In this document: piece by piece, positions 17,280-26,419 of the stretch
Layout of the letters: each line of letters begins with the position of its first letter
Position numbering within the stretch: position 1 is the first letter of the stretch
Origin: Flavobacteriaceae bacterium
Lineage (GTDB): Bacteria > Bacteroidota > Bacteroidia > Flavobacteriales > Flavobacteriaceae
Length of the DNA: 64,000 nt
Direction: 5' to 3'
Assembly: GCA_020346245.1 (NCBI GenBank)
Contig: CP070778.1
Coordinates: forward strand, 1,798,196-1,862,195
Notes under the pieces: model-generated
Told to the model about the DNA's origin: nothing
Database searches by the model: none
What the model saw: the letters and a program-made list of their open reading frames with translations, nothing else
Translations under genes and position numbers: made by a program

Positions 17280-18194
17280 ATGCAAGAAAATTACTTGGCA
17301 AAATGGTTGAATAATGACCTCTCCGAGGAAGAACTCGCAGAATTTAAAAAATCTGCGGAGTATGCCTCTTATGAGAAGTTAATCGATGTCAGCAGTACTT
17401 TAAAAGCACCGGATTTTGATGTGGATAAGGCCTTGAATGATTTCAAAAACAATAATCCGCAAAAAGATGTTAAAGTAATTAAGATGAATCCAATGCGCAG
17501 GATATTGCGGATTGCAGCTGCCATAGCAGTGATTTTTGTCGCATCTTACCTTTATATTTCAACTTTAGATGAATCTGTTTCTACTCAATATGCGGAACGC
17601 AGTGAAGTAAGGCTCCCGGATAATTCTGAGATTATCTTAAATGCCGATTCCAGGATAAGCTACAGTGATAAGAATTGGAAAAAAGAAAGAAACGTTTCTC
17701 TAAAAGGGGAAGCATTTTTTAAGGTTGCCAAGGGACAAAAATTTACTGTGGCTACAAAAGATGGTTTAGTAACCGTATTGGGCACCCAATTTAATGTTGA
17801 AAATAGAAAAGGATTTTTTGAGGTTACCTGTTATGAAGGCCTTGTAAGTGTTACTTTTAAAGGTAAAGAAACAAAACTTCCCGCAGGTAATTCTTTTATG
17901 GCAATTAAGGGAGAAGTTTTAAAAACAGAATCTCCTGAAAACACTATTCCTTCCTGGATGAATAATGAAAGTACTTTTAAAAGTATTCCTTTGGAATATG
18001 TCCTGAATGAGTTTGAAAGACAATATAATATCGAGGTTAAAACTCAAAATGTTAATCTCGGGCAATTATTTACGGGCTCCTTTAGCAACACAAACCTAAA
18101 TTTGGCGTTACAGAGTATTAGTACTCCTTCTCAGATAAAGTATGAATTAGAAGGGAACAACGTGCTATTCTATGCCGAAAACGCGCCTAAATAG
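17280..18194 (+). CDS. FecR-family anti-sigma factor
   Basis: A 304-residue inner-membrane anti-sigma regulator. Residues 1-60 form the cytoplasmic sigma-binding part (AKWLNNDLSEEELAEF), about 75-94 the single membrane helix, 100-195 the periplasmic FecR domain (RLPDNSEIILNADSRISY, LKGEAFFKVAKGQKFTV, VTVLGTQFNVE), and about 230-300 the DUF4974 domain (IPLEYVLNEFERQYNIEV), related to STN modules. It is expected to hold the ECF factor inactive until the receptor's STN domain signals. Its last 23 bases overlap the receptor gene, so translation is probably coupled. Transcribed from the element at 17229-17268. Confidence 0.93.
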   Translation: MQENYLAKWLNNDLSEEELAEFKKSAEYASYEKLIDVSSTLKAPDFDVDKALNDFKNNNPQKDVKVIKMNPMRRILRIAAAIAVIFVASYLYISTLDESVSTQYAERSEVRLPDNSEIILNADSRISYSDKNWKKERNVSLKGEAFFKVAKGQKFTVATKDGLVTVLGTQFNVENRKGFFEVTCYEGLVSVTFKGKETKLPAGNSFMAIKGEVLKTESPENTIPSWMNNESTFKSIPLEYVLNEFERQYNIEVKTQNVNLGQLFTGSFSNTNLNLALQSISTPSQIKYELEGNNVLFYAENAPK

Positions 18195-20760
18195 TATACT
18201 GCTTTTACAACTAATACTTTTGCTTGCCCTTTTTTCTTCAAGGGCACAGGTAAAAACCTTTCCAAAAAATATTAGTCTGGTTACTTATATCCGGCAGTTA
18301 GAGAAGGATTTTGATGTCAAATTTTCTTACGTTGACGAAGATCTTCAACCTTTACAGGTAAGTACTCCCGAAGGTGATTCTCTTGAAGCTATTTTAGATA
18401 ATATTCAAAATCAGACCCAATTAATCATAAAGAAGTTAAGCGACCGCTACTATACACTATCCAAAAGTACAACTGTAGATATTTGCGCTTATGTTTTGGA
18501 TAATTACAGTGAGAATACTACACCTGGTGCATCGGTAGAAGTCCTGGGTAGTAGTATTTCCACAGTTACAGATGCAAATGGCCGGTTTACCCTGGACAAT
18601 ATCCCGAGAAAAGCCTCTATACGAATAAAACATCTGGGTTTTAAACCAAAATACGTAACCGCCGAGGATCTGGTTAGCAAAAACCCCTGTACTACTCTAT
18701 TGTTCAGCTTAAACTATCAGCAACTGGACGAAGTAGTGGTATTTAAATTTTTGACCACAGGACTTACCAAACAAACAGATGGCAGTATAACGGTTAATAC
18801 TGAGGATTTTGGTATACTTCCCGGACTTTTAGAACCAGATGTTCTACAAACCGTGCAAGCCCTTCCGGGCATAAAAAGTATTGATGAGACCGTATCAGAT
18901 ATCAATATAAGAGGAGGGACAAACGATCAAAACCTTATTCTGTGGGACAATATAAAAATGTATCAGTCTGGTCATTTTTTCGGATTAATCTCTGCTTTTA
19001 ATCCTTATTTAACGGAGCATGTTACCATTATTAAAGATGGGACCAGCGCAGAACACGGAGATGGCATAAGTGGAATAATCAGTATGCAATCAAAAAACAA
19101 AATTGAAGGCAATTTTTTTGGAGGCGCCGGATTTAATATGATCAGTGCAGATGCATTTGGACAAGTCCCTCTTTCAGACAAATTAGCGTTTCAATTCTCA
19201 GCCAGACGTTCCATAACAGACCTTATTAACACGCCTACCTATAATCAGTTTGTTAAAAGAGCCTTTCAGGATACTGACGTGGAAGGTGCTTCGAGTCAAA
19301 GCACTGATGGTGATATCAATCAGGATGAAACATTCTATTTCTATGATTTTACAGCTAAAGTCTTATATGATGTTAATGAACAGCATAAGGTGCGATTTAG
19401 TTTTATCAATATCAACAATAATCTGGATTATACAGAAACTGCAGTAAATACTGCAAGAACAGATCAGAGCAACTTAAACCAAACCAATCTTTCTTTTGGT
19501 GGTAATTTGGAAAGCATATGGACAGACAGGTTCTCAACTAAGCTTAATGCTTACTATTCTAATTATAAACTTGATTCTGAAAACAGAATAAACAATGGAC
19601 AACAAATCCTCGATCAAAGCAATGAAGTAATAGAGACTTCTGTTAAATTAAATACGAACTACCAGCTCACTCCAAATTTGAACTGGCTTAATGGATATCA
19701 ATTTTTAGAAGTGGGAATTTCCAATTTTACTGATGTAACACAACCACCCTATGAGAGCAACATTAAAGGGGTCATACGAACAAATTCCATCTATAGTGAA
19801 ATTTCCTATGCCTCACCCAATAAGAAATTAATAGCAAGGGGGGGTGGTCGATTAAATTATATAGTGAATGTGCAATATTTCGATGAATTTATTGTTGAAC
19901 CACGTTTAAATCTCAGTTATTCTCTCTATCCAAATCTGCAATTAGAAGTAAAAGGGGAGTTTAAAAACCAGACTACAAATCAAATAATTGATTTGGAACA
20001 AAATTTTCTGGGGATTGAAAAAAGACGTTGGATGCTATCTAACAATAAAAACGATACCATTCCCGGTAATCCAAATTTACCCATAGTAAAAAGCAAACAG
20101 GGTTCTTTAGGACTCAATTATGATAAAGGCAGATGGTTTGTTGGCATGGAAGGATTTTATAAAGAAGTGAATGGTATCAGTACAGTAACTCAGGGCTTTC
20201 AGAACCAAAATCAGTTTAATGGTGAAATAGGAAAATATGACATAAAAGGACTGGAATTTTTAATAAATTATAAAAATGCCCATTTAAGTACCTGGTTTAG
20301 CTATGCTTATAATCTGAATAATTACACTTTCGAAGATATCGTTCCCAATGTATTTCCGAACAATCTGGATATTCGGCATACCATGACCTTTGCTGGAACC
20401 TATACCTACAATAACTTAAAGCTTAGTCTTGGAATCAATTACAGGACCGGGAAACCTTATACGGAACCTGTTGACGGGCCAAATTCTGTAGATTTTACGA
20501 CTTTCCCGGCATCGATAATTTACAAAGAACCCAATAGCAGTCGTTTGCCAGATTACCTCAGAGCAGATGCCTCGGCGATTTATAACTTTAATATTTCAAA
20601 AAGAGTAAAGGCCACAGCCGGTGCTTCTATCCTCAATATTTTTAATAAAGAAAACATATTAAATACCTACTACAGGCTAAACGATCAAGATGAAATCGTC
20701 ACAATTGAGAGTGTCTCATTAGGCTTTACACCTAATGTAAACTTTAGAATTAGGTTTTAA
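18172..20760 (+). CDS. TonB-dependent outer-membrane receptor with STN signalling domain
   Basis: An 862-residue outer-membrane receptor. Signal peptide 1-26; STN/secretin-like domain about 27-105 (ISLVTYIRQLEKDFDVKFSY); carboxypeptidase-regulatory-like beta sandwich about 105-190; plug about 215-330 (LEPDVLQTVQALPGI, DINIRGGTNDQNLILWD); beta-barrel to a terminal Phe (NFRIRF). The STN domain is the part that contacts FecR in transducing receptors, so this protein both imports a ligand and reports its presence. The ligand is unknown: no siderophore, heme or CAZyme gene is adjacent. It starts inside fecR in another frame (23-base overlap) and its stop overlaps the convergent blh stop by 4 bases. 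Confidence 0.93.
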   Translation: MPKTRLNSILLLQLILLLALFSSRAQVKTFPKNISLVTYIRQLEKDFDVKFSYVDEDLQPLQVSTPEGDSLEAILDNIQNQTQLIIKKLSDRYYTLSKSTTVDICAYVLDNYSENTTPGASVEVLGSSISTVTDANGRFTLDNIPRKASIRIKHLGFKPKYVTAEDLVSKNPCTTLLFSLNYQQLDEVVVFKFLTTGLTKQTDGSITVNTEDFGILPGLLEPDVLQTVQALPGIKSIDETVSDINIRGGTNDQNLILWDNIKMYQSGHFFGLISAFNPYLTEHVTIIKDGTSAEHGDGISGIISMQSKNKIEGNFFGGAGFNMISADAFGQVPLSDKLAFQFSARRSITDLINTPTYNQFVKRAFQDTDVEGASSQSTDGDINQDETFYFYDFTAKVLYDVNEQHKVRFSFININNNLDYTETAVNTARTDQSNLNQTNLSFGGNLESIWTDRFSTKLNAYYSNYKLDSENRINNGQQILDQSNEVIETSVKLNTNYQLTPNLNWLNGYQFLEVGISNFTDVTQPPYESNIKGVIRTNSIYSEISYASPNKKLIARGGGRLNYIVNVQYFDEFIVEPRLNLSYSLYPNLQLEVKGEFKNQTTNQIIDLEQNFLGIEKRRWMLSNNKNDTIPGNPNLPIVKSKQGSLGLNYDKGRWFVGMEGFYKEVNGISTVTQGFQNQNQFNGEIGKYDIKGLEFLINYKNAHLSTWFSYAYNLNNYTFEDIVPNVFPNNLDIRHTMTFAGTYTYNNLKLSLGINYRTGKPYTEPVDGPNSVDFTTFPASIIYKEPNSSRLPDYLRADASAIYNFNISKRVKATAGASILNIFNKENILNTYYRLNDQDEIVTIESVSLGFTPNVNFRIRF

Positions 20761-21653
20761 TTTTTATTCAGTCTGGATATTACCAGCACATGTGGAAATG
20801 TAATTGCCGCCAGGAATGAGAATAAGAAGGGAATAAAACCCTCGCTACTTCCATCAATAAAAAAAAACAAAATTATAAGTGTAATTACCGACGCTAACCA
20901 ATAAATCAGAGACGATTTCACATATTTCATAAAGTGTTTTCTGGACAGATCGCCATACAAATATGTGATCTGGTCTGCCAGTGATGGTATGGCATGCCAT
21001 AAAATAAAAAATATGGCGAAAGCCCAAAGCAGAGTAGCGGTATTAAAAATAATGAAGAACACCAGTAAATAAAATAATTCAAGAAATATATTGATCTTTA
21101 TTTGTTTATTTTTTATTAGATATAATATAACAAATATAAAACCGGTTATTCCCAGTATTAAGCGATAATACAGATTATTTATATAGATACCAATAATATC
21201 AAAAATAATGTCACTCACCTCTGTATGATGAGCTACAAATAATAGAAAAAGGATAACTAGTCCGTAAGCAGTATAAAAAAAGATTCGGAAAAGTGTATTG
21301 CCTCTAACTTTAGAAATCCAGTGCTGTTCACCAAAATGGTATGCACTGAAAAGAATAAACAAAACCAATGCAATGCTCGGGAGTATATAAAACAAACCAG
21401 CTACACAGAGAACAAAAAGGACATAATAAGTAAGTGTCCTAAAAAAATCATAAGGTTTAGACTTCTTTTTTGCTCCAACCTGTAGCAATTTAATGTCATT
21501 GGCGCCATGAAGCATTCCAAAGGAAAGGATCAGTATATAAGCAAATAAATTTTCTACAGCATGCTCAAAATATACCGCTAGCCACAGTGAAAAAAAGGTG
21601 GCAATAAGCGTGGCACCCTGCAACTTTGTAAAATCTACCCCTTTATTTCGCAT
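20757..21653 (-). CDS. blh: Brp/Blh-family beta-carotene 15,15'-dioxygenase (retinal synthesis)
   Basis: A 298-residue polytopic membrane protein of the Brp/Blh family, which cleaves beta-carotene into two retinal molecules. Conserved histidines lie in the motifs expected of the family: HGANDIKLL (H49), YHFGEQHW (H106, H111), WHAIPSLADQ (H220) and a last FPH near the C-terminus. They coordinate the iron centre. About eight hydrophobic segments are visible. The gene is divergent from the proteorhodopsin (98 bases between starts), which needs retinal, so the pair supports light-driven proton pumping. Carotenoid genes are not in this window. Its stop codon overlaps the TonB receptor stop by 4 bases. 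Confidence 0.94.
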   Translation of the reverse strand: MRNKGVDFTKLQGATLIATFFSLWLAVYFEHAVENLFAYILILSFGMLHGANDIKLLQVGAKKKSKPYDFFRTLTYYVLFVLCVAGLFYILPSIALVLFILFSAYHFGEQHWISKVRGNTLFRIFFYTAYGLVILFLLFVAHHTEVSDIIFDIIGIYINNLYYRLILGITGFIFVILYLIKNKQIKINIFLELFYLLVFFIIFNTATLLWAFAIFFILWHAIPSLADQITYLYGDLSRKHFMKYVKSSLIYWLASVITLIILFFFIDGSSEGFIPFLFSFLAAITFPHVLVISRLNKN

Positions 21654-21688
21654 ATTATCCTACATTGTTTAATTATTTTAACATACTC

Positions 21689-21707
21689 TTAAACATTTTA
21701 TGTTTAA
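21689..21707. promoter_or_regulatory. perfect inverted repeat in the blh-rhodopsin intergenic region (possible operator)
   Basis: TTAAACAT, 3-base spacer TTT, ATGTTTAA: an 8-bp perfect inverted repeat about 36 bases from the blh ATG and 45 bases from the rhodopsin ATG. No T-run follows, so it is not a terminator. The region lacks a TAnnTTTG element on either strand. An operator or DNA-bending site is a guess; AT-rich sequence makes chance symmetry easier. Confidence 0.35.
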
Positions 21708-21751
21708 CTTTTATTTACTTTAGTTTAACAATATTAACTAAATAAATTCAT

Positions 21752-22483
21752 ATGGAAAACTTTTTATTATCATTCCCCTTGATTGCCAAAATAGCCACCA
21801 ATGACTATGTGGGCTTTACATTTTTTGTAGGTTGTATGGCAATGATGGCTGCTTCAGCCTTTTTCTTTTTGTCAATGAACAGTTTTGATAAAAAATGGAG
21901 AACATCGATCCTTGTATCAGGATTAATTACTTTTATCGCTGCAGTTCACTACTGGTATATGCGTGATTATTGGGCCGATTTCGGAGAATCACCTACTTTC
22001 TTTCGCTATGTAGATTGGATCCTTACAGTGCCATTAATGTGTGTTGAATTCTTTTTAATCCTCAAAGCTGCCGGAGCTAAAAGGTCTCTCATGTGGAGGC
22101 TTATTCTTCTTTCCGTAATAATGCTCGTTACAGGATATATGGGAGAAGCCGTTTACAGAGATGCTGCCTGGTTATGGGGTCTTATTTCCGGTATAGCTTA
22201 CTTCATCATTGTATATGAAATATGGCTGGGTACTGCAAAGAAGATCGCTGTAAAGGCAGGAGGACCTGTTTTACAGGCCCACAAAATGCTTTGTTGGTTT
22301 GTACTTGTTGGATGGGCTATTTATCCATTAGGATATATGGCAGGAACACCAGGTTGGTATGAAGGTATCTTTGGCGGACTTTCTATGGACGTGGTGTATA
22401 ATATAGGAGATGCTATCAATAAAATTGGTTTCGGCTTAGTAGTATATAACCTTGCAGTAGTTGCTACTTCAGAGAAAGCTTAA
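21752..22483 (+). CDS. proteorhodopsin, green-absorbing proton pump
   Basis: A 243-residue seven-helix microbial rhodopsin. Helix C carries the proton-pump triad D88 (Schiff-base counter-ion/acceptor), T92 and E99 (donor), in RYVDWILTVPLMCVEF. H66 pairs with the acceptor as in other proteorhodopsins. Helix G has D220 and the retinal-binding K224 (IGDAINKIGFG). The spectral-tuning position (105 in the reference protein) is Met96, as in many flavobacteria, predicting green absorption. NQ or NTQ triads of sodium and chloride pumps are absent. It is divergent from blh, which makes its chromophore, and is followed by a strong terminator at 22525-22551. Confidence 0.97.
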   Translation: MENFLLSFPLIAKIATNDYVGFTFFVGCMAMMAASAFFFLSMNSFDKKWRTSILVSGLITFIAAVHYWYMRDYWADFGESPTFFRYVDWILTVPLMCVEFFLILKAAGAKRSLMWRLILLSVIMLVTGYMGEAVYRDAAWLWGLISGIAYFIIVYEIWLGTAKKIAVKAGGPVLQAHKMLCWFVLVGWAIYPLGYMAGTPGWYEGIFGGLSMDVVYNIGDAINKIGFGLVVYNLAVVATSEKA

Positions 22484-22524
22484 TTGAAAGAAAATTATTA
22501 TTGTAGATGTGCTTTGTACATCAG

Positions 22525-22551
22525 AAAGACCGTCTTTGAGGCGGTCTTTTT
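22525..22551. terminator. bidirectional terminator between rhodopsin and argS
   Basis: A 10-bp stem (AAAGACCGTC / GGCGGTCTTT with one G-T pair) with loop TTTGA, flanked by T-runs on the plus side and a shorter A-rich side. It lies 41 bases after the rhodopsin stop and touches the argS stop codon, so it probably ends both convergent transcripts. Confidence 0.85.
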
Positions 22552-24337
22552 ACATTCTTACAGGCACCTCTATACCCAGGAGCTGAAAAGCAGATTTAAT
22601 TACATCACCTACCTTATTTGCCAGCTGTACCCTGAATATCCTTATCGCTTTTTCTGATTCTCCTAAAATGGAGACCTGTTGGTAAAATGAATTAAAATCC
22701 TTGACTAAATCATACGTATAGTTGGCAATCAAAGCCGGGCTATAATTTTCAGCGGCCAATTGTACAGTTTCAGGGTAGATTTCCAACAGTTTAATTAACT
22801 CCTTTTCTTTAGGATGTAGTTTGATGTCCTGCCCAGGAGCATTCAATAGGTCATTAGTACTTAAATCGGCCTTCCGAAGAATAGATTGAATCCTGGCATA
22901 AGTATATTGGATAAAAGGGCCAGTGTTTCCCTGAAAATCAACCGATTCTTCCGGATTGAATACTATTCGTTTTTTAGGATCAACCTTTAATATGTAATAT
23001 TTTAACGCTCCGAGGCCAATGATGCGATACAATTTTTGTTTTTCTTCTTCAGTATAATCATCGAGTTTTCCCAATTCCTGTGAGATATTTGCAGCTGTGT
23101 TGGTCATCTCGTCAATCAGATCGTCTGCATCCACCACGGTTCCTTCCCTGCTTTTCATTTTGCCTTCAGGCAAATCTACCATCCCATAACTCAGATGGTA
23201 TAAATGTTCCGCCCAGGAATAACCAAGTTTCTTTAGAATTAGAAATAATACCTTAAAGTGATAATCTTGCTCATTACCCACAGTATAGACCATTCCGCCT
23301 ATGTCCGGAAAATCCTTTACTCGCTGAATTGCTGTGCCAATATCCTGTGTAATATAAACAGAGGTGCCATCTGCCCTAAGAACTATTTTCTCATCAAGTC
23401 CCTCATCAGTCAGGTCTATCCAGACACTCCCGTCTTCCTTTCTGTAGAATATACCATTTTCTATTCCTTCAGCAATGACGTCTTTTCCAAGCAAGTATGT
23501 CTCACTCTCGTAGTAGAGCTTGTCAAAATCTACTCCTAGGTTTGCGTAAGTTTCATCAAAACCCGCATATACCCAAGCATTCATTTTCTTCCAAAGTTCA
23601 ACTACTTCAGAATCCCCCGCCTCCCACTTGCGAAGCATTTGCTGGGCTTTTAAAAGCATTGGTGCTTCGCGTTCCGCCTGAATTCTATCCATGCCTTTTC
23701 CGAGTAGATCCTGTACTTCTTTCTTATAAACCTGATCGAACTTAACATAGTACAAACCTGCCAATTTATCCCCTTTTAACCCGGTACTTTGTGGCGTCTC
23801 CTCATTGCCAAACATTTGCCAGGCAAGCATACTTTTGCAAATATGTATACCCCGGTCATTGATGATCTGTGTTTTATATACCTTATTTCCATTAGCCTTT
23901 AGAATTTCCGCCACTGAATAGCCGAGTAAATTATTTCGGATATGGCCAAGGTGCAATGGTTTATTGGTGTTAGGAGAGGAATATTCTACCAATATGGCAT
24001 CGTTCTCTTTCTCTTGTTTGTGCCCATAAATTTCGATATCCCTGATGGAATTAAAGAAGTTTGTGTAATATGAGTCGGAAATCACCAAATTTAGAAAACC
24101 CTTTATTACATTGAATCCCTGAACTTCATTTAGTTCACGTTCCAGGTAGGAGCCTATTTGAATTCCAATTTGCTCAGGATTGCCCTTTACATAGCGAAGC
24201 ATAGGAAATACAACCAGGGTAATATCTCCTTCAAAATCCTTTCTTGTGGGTTGAAATTCTACTGTGGGTAGTGAAATATCATAGATCGAAGCCACAGCCT
24301 CTATCACCTTTGTCTGAATAACCTCCTGAATATTCAT
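22550..24337 (-). CDS. argS: arginyl-tRNA synthetase
   Basis: A 595-residue class I synthetase that charges tRNA-Arg. It has the N-terminal Add-1 domain (about 1-115), the catalytic core with YSSPNTNKPLHLGHIRNN containing the HIGH-like HLGH, the second motif GKMKSREGT in place of KMSKS, and the DALR anticodon-binding domain with LIANYTYDLVKDFNSFYQQ near the end. Length is normal. A -7-like element TAGTTTTG lies at 24360-24367. Confidence 0.98.
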   Translation of the reverse strand: MNIQEVIQTKVIEAVASIYDISLPTVEFQPTRKDFEGDITLVVFPMLRYVKGNPEQIGIQIGSYLERELNEVQGFNVIKGFLNLVISDSYYTNFFNSIRDIEIYGHKQEKENDAILVEYSSPNTNKPLHLGHIRNNLLGYSVAEILKANGNKVYKTQIINDRGIHICKSMLAWQMFGNEETPQSTGLKGDKLAGLYYVKFDQVYKKEVQDLLGKGMDRIQAEREAPMLLKAQQMLRKWEAGDSEVVELWKKMNAWVYAGFDETYANLGVDFDKLYYESETYLLGKDVIAEGIENGIFYRKEDGSVWIDLTDEGLDEKIVLRADGTSVYITQDIGTAIQRVKDFPDIGGMVYTVGNEQDYHFKVLFLILKKLGYSWAEHLYHLSYGMVDLPEGKMKSREGTVVDADDLIDEMTNTAANISQELGKLDDYTEEEKQKLYRIIGLGALKYYILKVDPKKRIVFNPEESVDFQGNTGPFIQYTYARIQSILRKADLSTNDLLNAPGQDIKLHPKEKELIKLLEIYPETVQLAAENYSPALIANYTYDLVKDFNSFYQQVSILGESEKAIRIFRVQLANKVGDVIKSAFQLLGIEVPVRM

Positions 24338-24359
24338 AAAATTTACCCAATTAAGGCTG

Positions 24360-24367
24360 CAAAACTA
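24360..24367 (-). promoter_or_regulatory. -7-like element upstream of argS
   Basis: The minus strand reads TAGTTTTG (TAnnTTTG), 23 bases upstream of the argS ATG. No TTTG at the usual distance, so this is only half of a consensus promoter. Confidence 0.35.
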
Positions 24368-24446
24368 ATGAATTTTTAGACTTTTATAGTTCGAAGCTTT
24401 TAGTGATTACAAAAATATGCAGTTTTAGGCGACTTTTTTGGAAATT

Positions 24447-24926
24447 ATGCAAGTCCGGAAATTTGACCCTATCGATAAAATCTGGAATAAAATAAAAACC
24501 ATGTTGGTAAACGTTTCTTATAATAATAGAGATATTACAAGGAAAATTGATAGTGAAGTAGGCAAACCTTTTACCTTAAGAGAACGTTGGGCAATGAAAG
24601 GAATAGGCTCACCCAAACTTATTATAACGGAAACGAGTATAGAAATTAGAAACCTTCTGCTTTTAGACAATAATCTGAATAGCTGCAATGTGGAAATGCG
24701 TCCAAAAGGTATAATAGTGCGATTCCGTTCGCTTTTAGAGACCTATGCCCTAGTTATTCCATATTATAAGCTTACTATTTATAAAGGTGATTTTGCGGTT
24801 TATTCAATGTTTCGCGACCATTATTTCATAAAAGTAAAATCAGATACGAAAGCCATTCAGAAATTCTTTAAAAAAATACTTGATTTTAAAGCCGACAATT
24901 TACCTACCTCTATTGAAGATTTGTAA
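24447..24926 (+). CDS. hypothetical protein upstream of SDR-like gene
   Basis: A 159-residue protein with no signal peptide or membrane segment. I chose the ATG at 24447 (MQVRKFDPIDKIWNKI) over the TTG at 24438. It is mixed alpha/beta with alternating strands (KLIITETSIEIRNLLLL, VIPYYKLTIYKGDFAVYS) and a basic C-terminal helix. No family recognised. The next gene starts 3 bases after its stop, so the two are almost certainly translated from one message and may act together. Confidence 0.7.
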   Translation: MQVRKFDPIDKIWNKIKTMLVNVSYNNRDITRKIDSEVGKPFTLRERWAMKGIGSPKLIITETSIEIRNLLLLDNNLNSCNVEMRPKGIIVRFRSLLETYALVIPYYKLTIYKGDFAVYSMFRDHYFIKVKSDTKAIQKFFKKILDFKADNLPTSIEDL

Positions 24927-24929
24927 ACG

Positions 24930-26354
24930 ATGAAAATACTTTTAACCGGAGCAAACGGATATATTGGAATGCGATTACTACGGCTCTTGCTGGAAGAGGG
25001 GCATGAAATAATTTGTGCAGTTAGAAATAAAGAACGGCTTTCCATAGATTCTGAGACCCGATCAAGAATTTCAATAGTTGAGATCGATTTTTTAGAACCT
25101 GTTGAAGAGGGAAAAATACCTTTGGATATTGAAGCCGCTTATTTCCTCATCCACTCCATGAGTGCATCCACCCGCGATTTTGATGAAATGGAAGCCAAAA
25201 CGGCTAATAACTTTAATAACTGCATCAATAAGACAAAAGCAGAACAGGTAATTTATTTGAGTGGTATAGTTAATGATCAAAACCTGTCTAAACATCTATG
25301 GTCCAGAAAAAATGTTGAAGAGATCTTATCACAAGGTGAATATAACCTTACCGTGCTAAGAGCAGGTATTATTGTAGGATCTGGAAGCTCGTCTTTTGAA
25401 ATAATTCGCGACCTCTGCGAAAAACTGCCTGTTATGATTACACCTAAGTGGGTCCTTACAAAAACCCAGCCCATTGCGATTAGGGATGTCATGCATTTTC
25501 TGACCGGGGTGCTGGGCAACAGAAAAACATATAATAAATCTTTTGATATTGCCGGTCCGGATGTCCTCAACTATAAGGAAATGTTACAGCGATACGCGCA
25601 GATAAGAGGCTTTAAAAACTGGATTATAACGGTCCCAGTAATGACGCCAAAGTTATCTTCTTACTGGCTATATTTTGTGACTTCTACTTCTTATAAATTG
25701 GCTCTAAACCTGGTAGATAGCATGAAAATTGAAGTGGTGGCAAAGGACAACGAACTTGAACAACTACTGGGAATTAAAACACATACATATGAGGAAGCCA
25801 TAAAGATGGCGTTTAAGAAGATAGAACAAAACCTCGTCGTTAGCAGCTGGAAGGACAGTTTGATTAGCGGAAGACTTAATAAAAATCTGGGAAAGTTTAT
25901 CCAGGTACCTAAATATGGTGTGCTTAAAGACGAGAAAAAGCTTAAAGTGCAGGATAAAGAAGCTGTTTTAAGGAATATATGGAAAATTGGCGGAGATAAT
26001 GGTTGGTACTATGCTAATTGGCTATGGAGGTTTAGAGGATTTATTGATAAACTAAGTGGTGGTGTTGGACTTCGGCGGGGACGTACGCATCCCGATAAAA
26101 TCTTTCCGGGTGATTCTTTGGATTTTTGGCGTGTATTGTTAGCCGACAAAGAAAACAAACGCCTTCTGCTATTTGCAGAAATGCGATTGCCGGGAGAAGC
26201 ATGGTTGGAGTTTAAAATTGATGAAGACAATATATTACACCAGACCGCTACTTTCAGGCCAAGAGGGTTAAAGGGCAGGTTATATTGGTATATTGTACTT
26301 CCCCTTCATTATTTCATTTTTAGTGGTTTGATTAGAAATTTGGTAAGGGCTTGA
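24930..26354 (+). CDS. SDR-family NAD(P)-binding protein with C-terminal DUF2867 domain
   Basis: A 474-residue protein. The N-terminal Rossmann fold has the dinucleotide motif GANGYIG (7-13) and resembles NmrA/SDR proteins (AAYFLIHSMSASTRDFDEMEA, YLSGIVND). The C-terminal 150 residues (DNGWYYANWLWRFRGFIDKLSGGVGLRRGR, DFWRVLLADKENKRLLLFAEM) match the DUF2867 part seen in YcjB/YbjT-like fusions. Such proteins lack a proven reaction; a quinone or lipid-linked reductase is a guess. Cotranscribed with the 159-residue protein upstream (3-base gap). Confidence 0.84.
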   Translation: MKILLTGANGYIGMRLLRLLLEEGHEIICAVRNKERLSIDSETRSRISIVEIDFLEPVEEGKIPLDIEAAYFLIHSMSASTRDFDEMEAKTANNFNNCINKTKAEQVIYLSGIVNDQNLSKHLWSRKNVEEILSQGEYNLTVLRAGIIVGSGSSSFEIIRDLCEKLPVMITPKWVLTKTQPIAIRDVMHFLTGVLGNRKTYNKSFDIAGPDVLNYKEMLQRYAQIRGFKNWIITVPVMTPKLSSYWLYFVTSTSYKLALNLVDSMKIEVVAKDNELEQLLGIKTHTYEEAIKMAFKKIEQNLVVSSWKDSLISGRLNKNLGKFIQVPKYGVLKDEKKLKVQDKEAVLRNIWKIGGDNGWYYANWLWRFRGFIDKLSGGVGLRRGRTHPDKIFPGDSLDFWRVLLADKENKRLLLFAEMRLPGEAWLEFKIDEDNILHQTATFRPRGLKGRLYWYIVLPLHYFIFSGLIRNLVRA

Positions 26355-26419
26355 TTTTTTCAAACAATAGTAACATTTAAATGGATAATTCGTCTTAAAT
26401 AATAATCAATAATGGTCTT

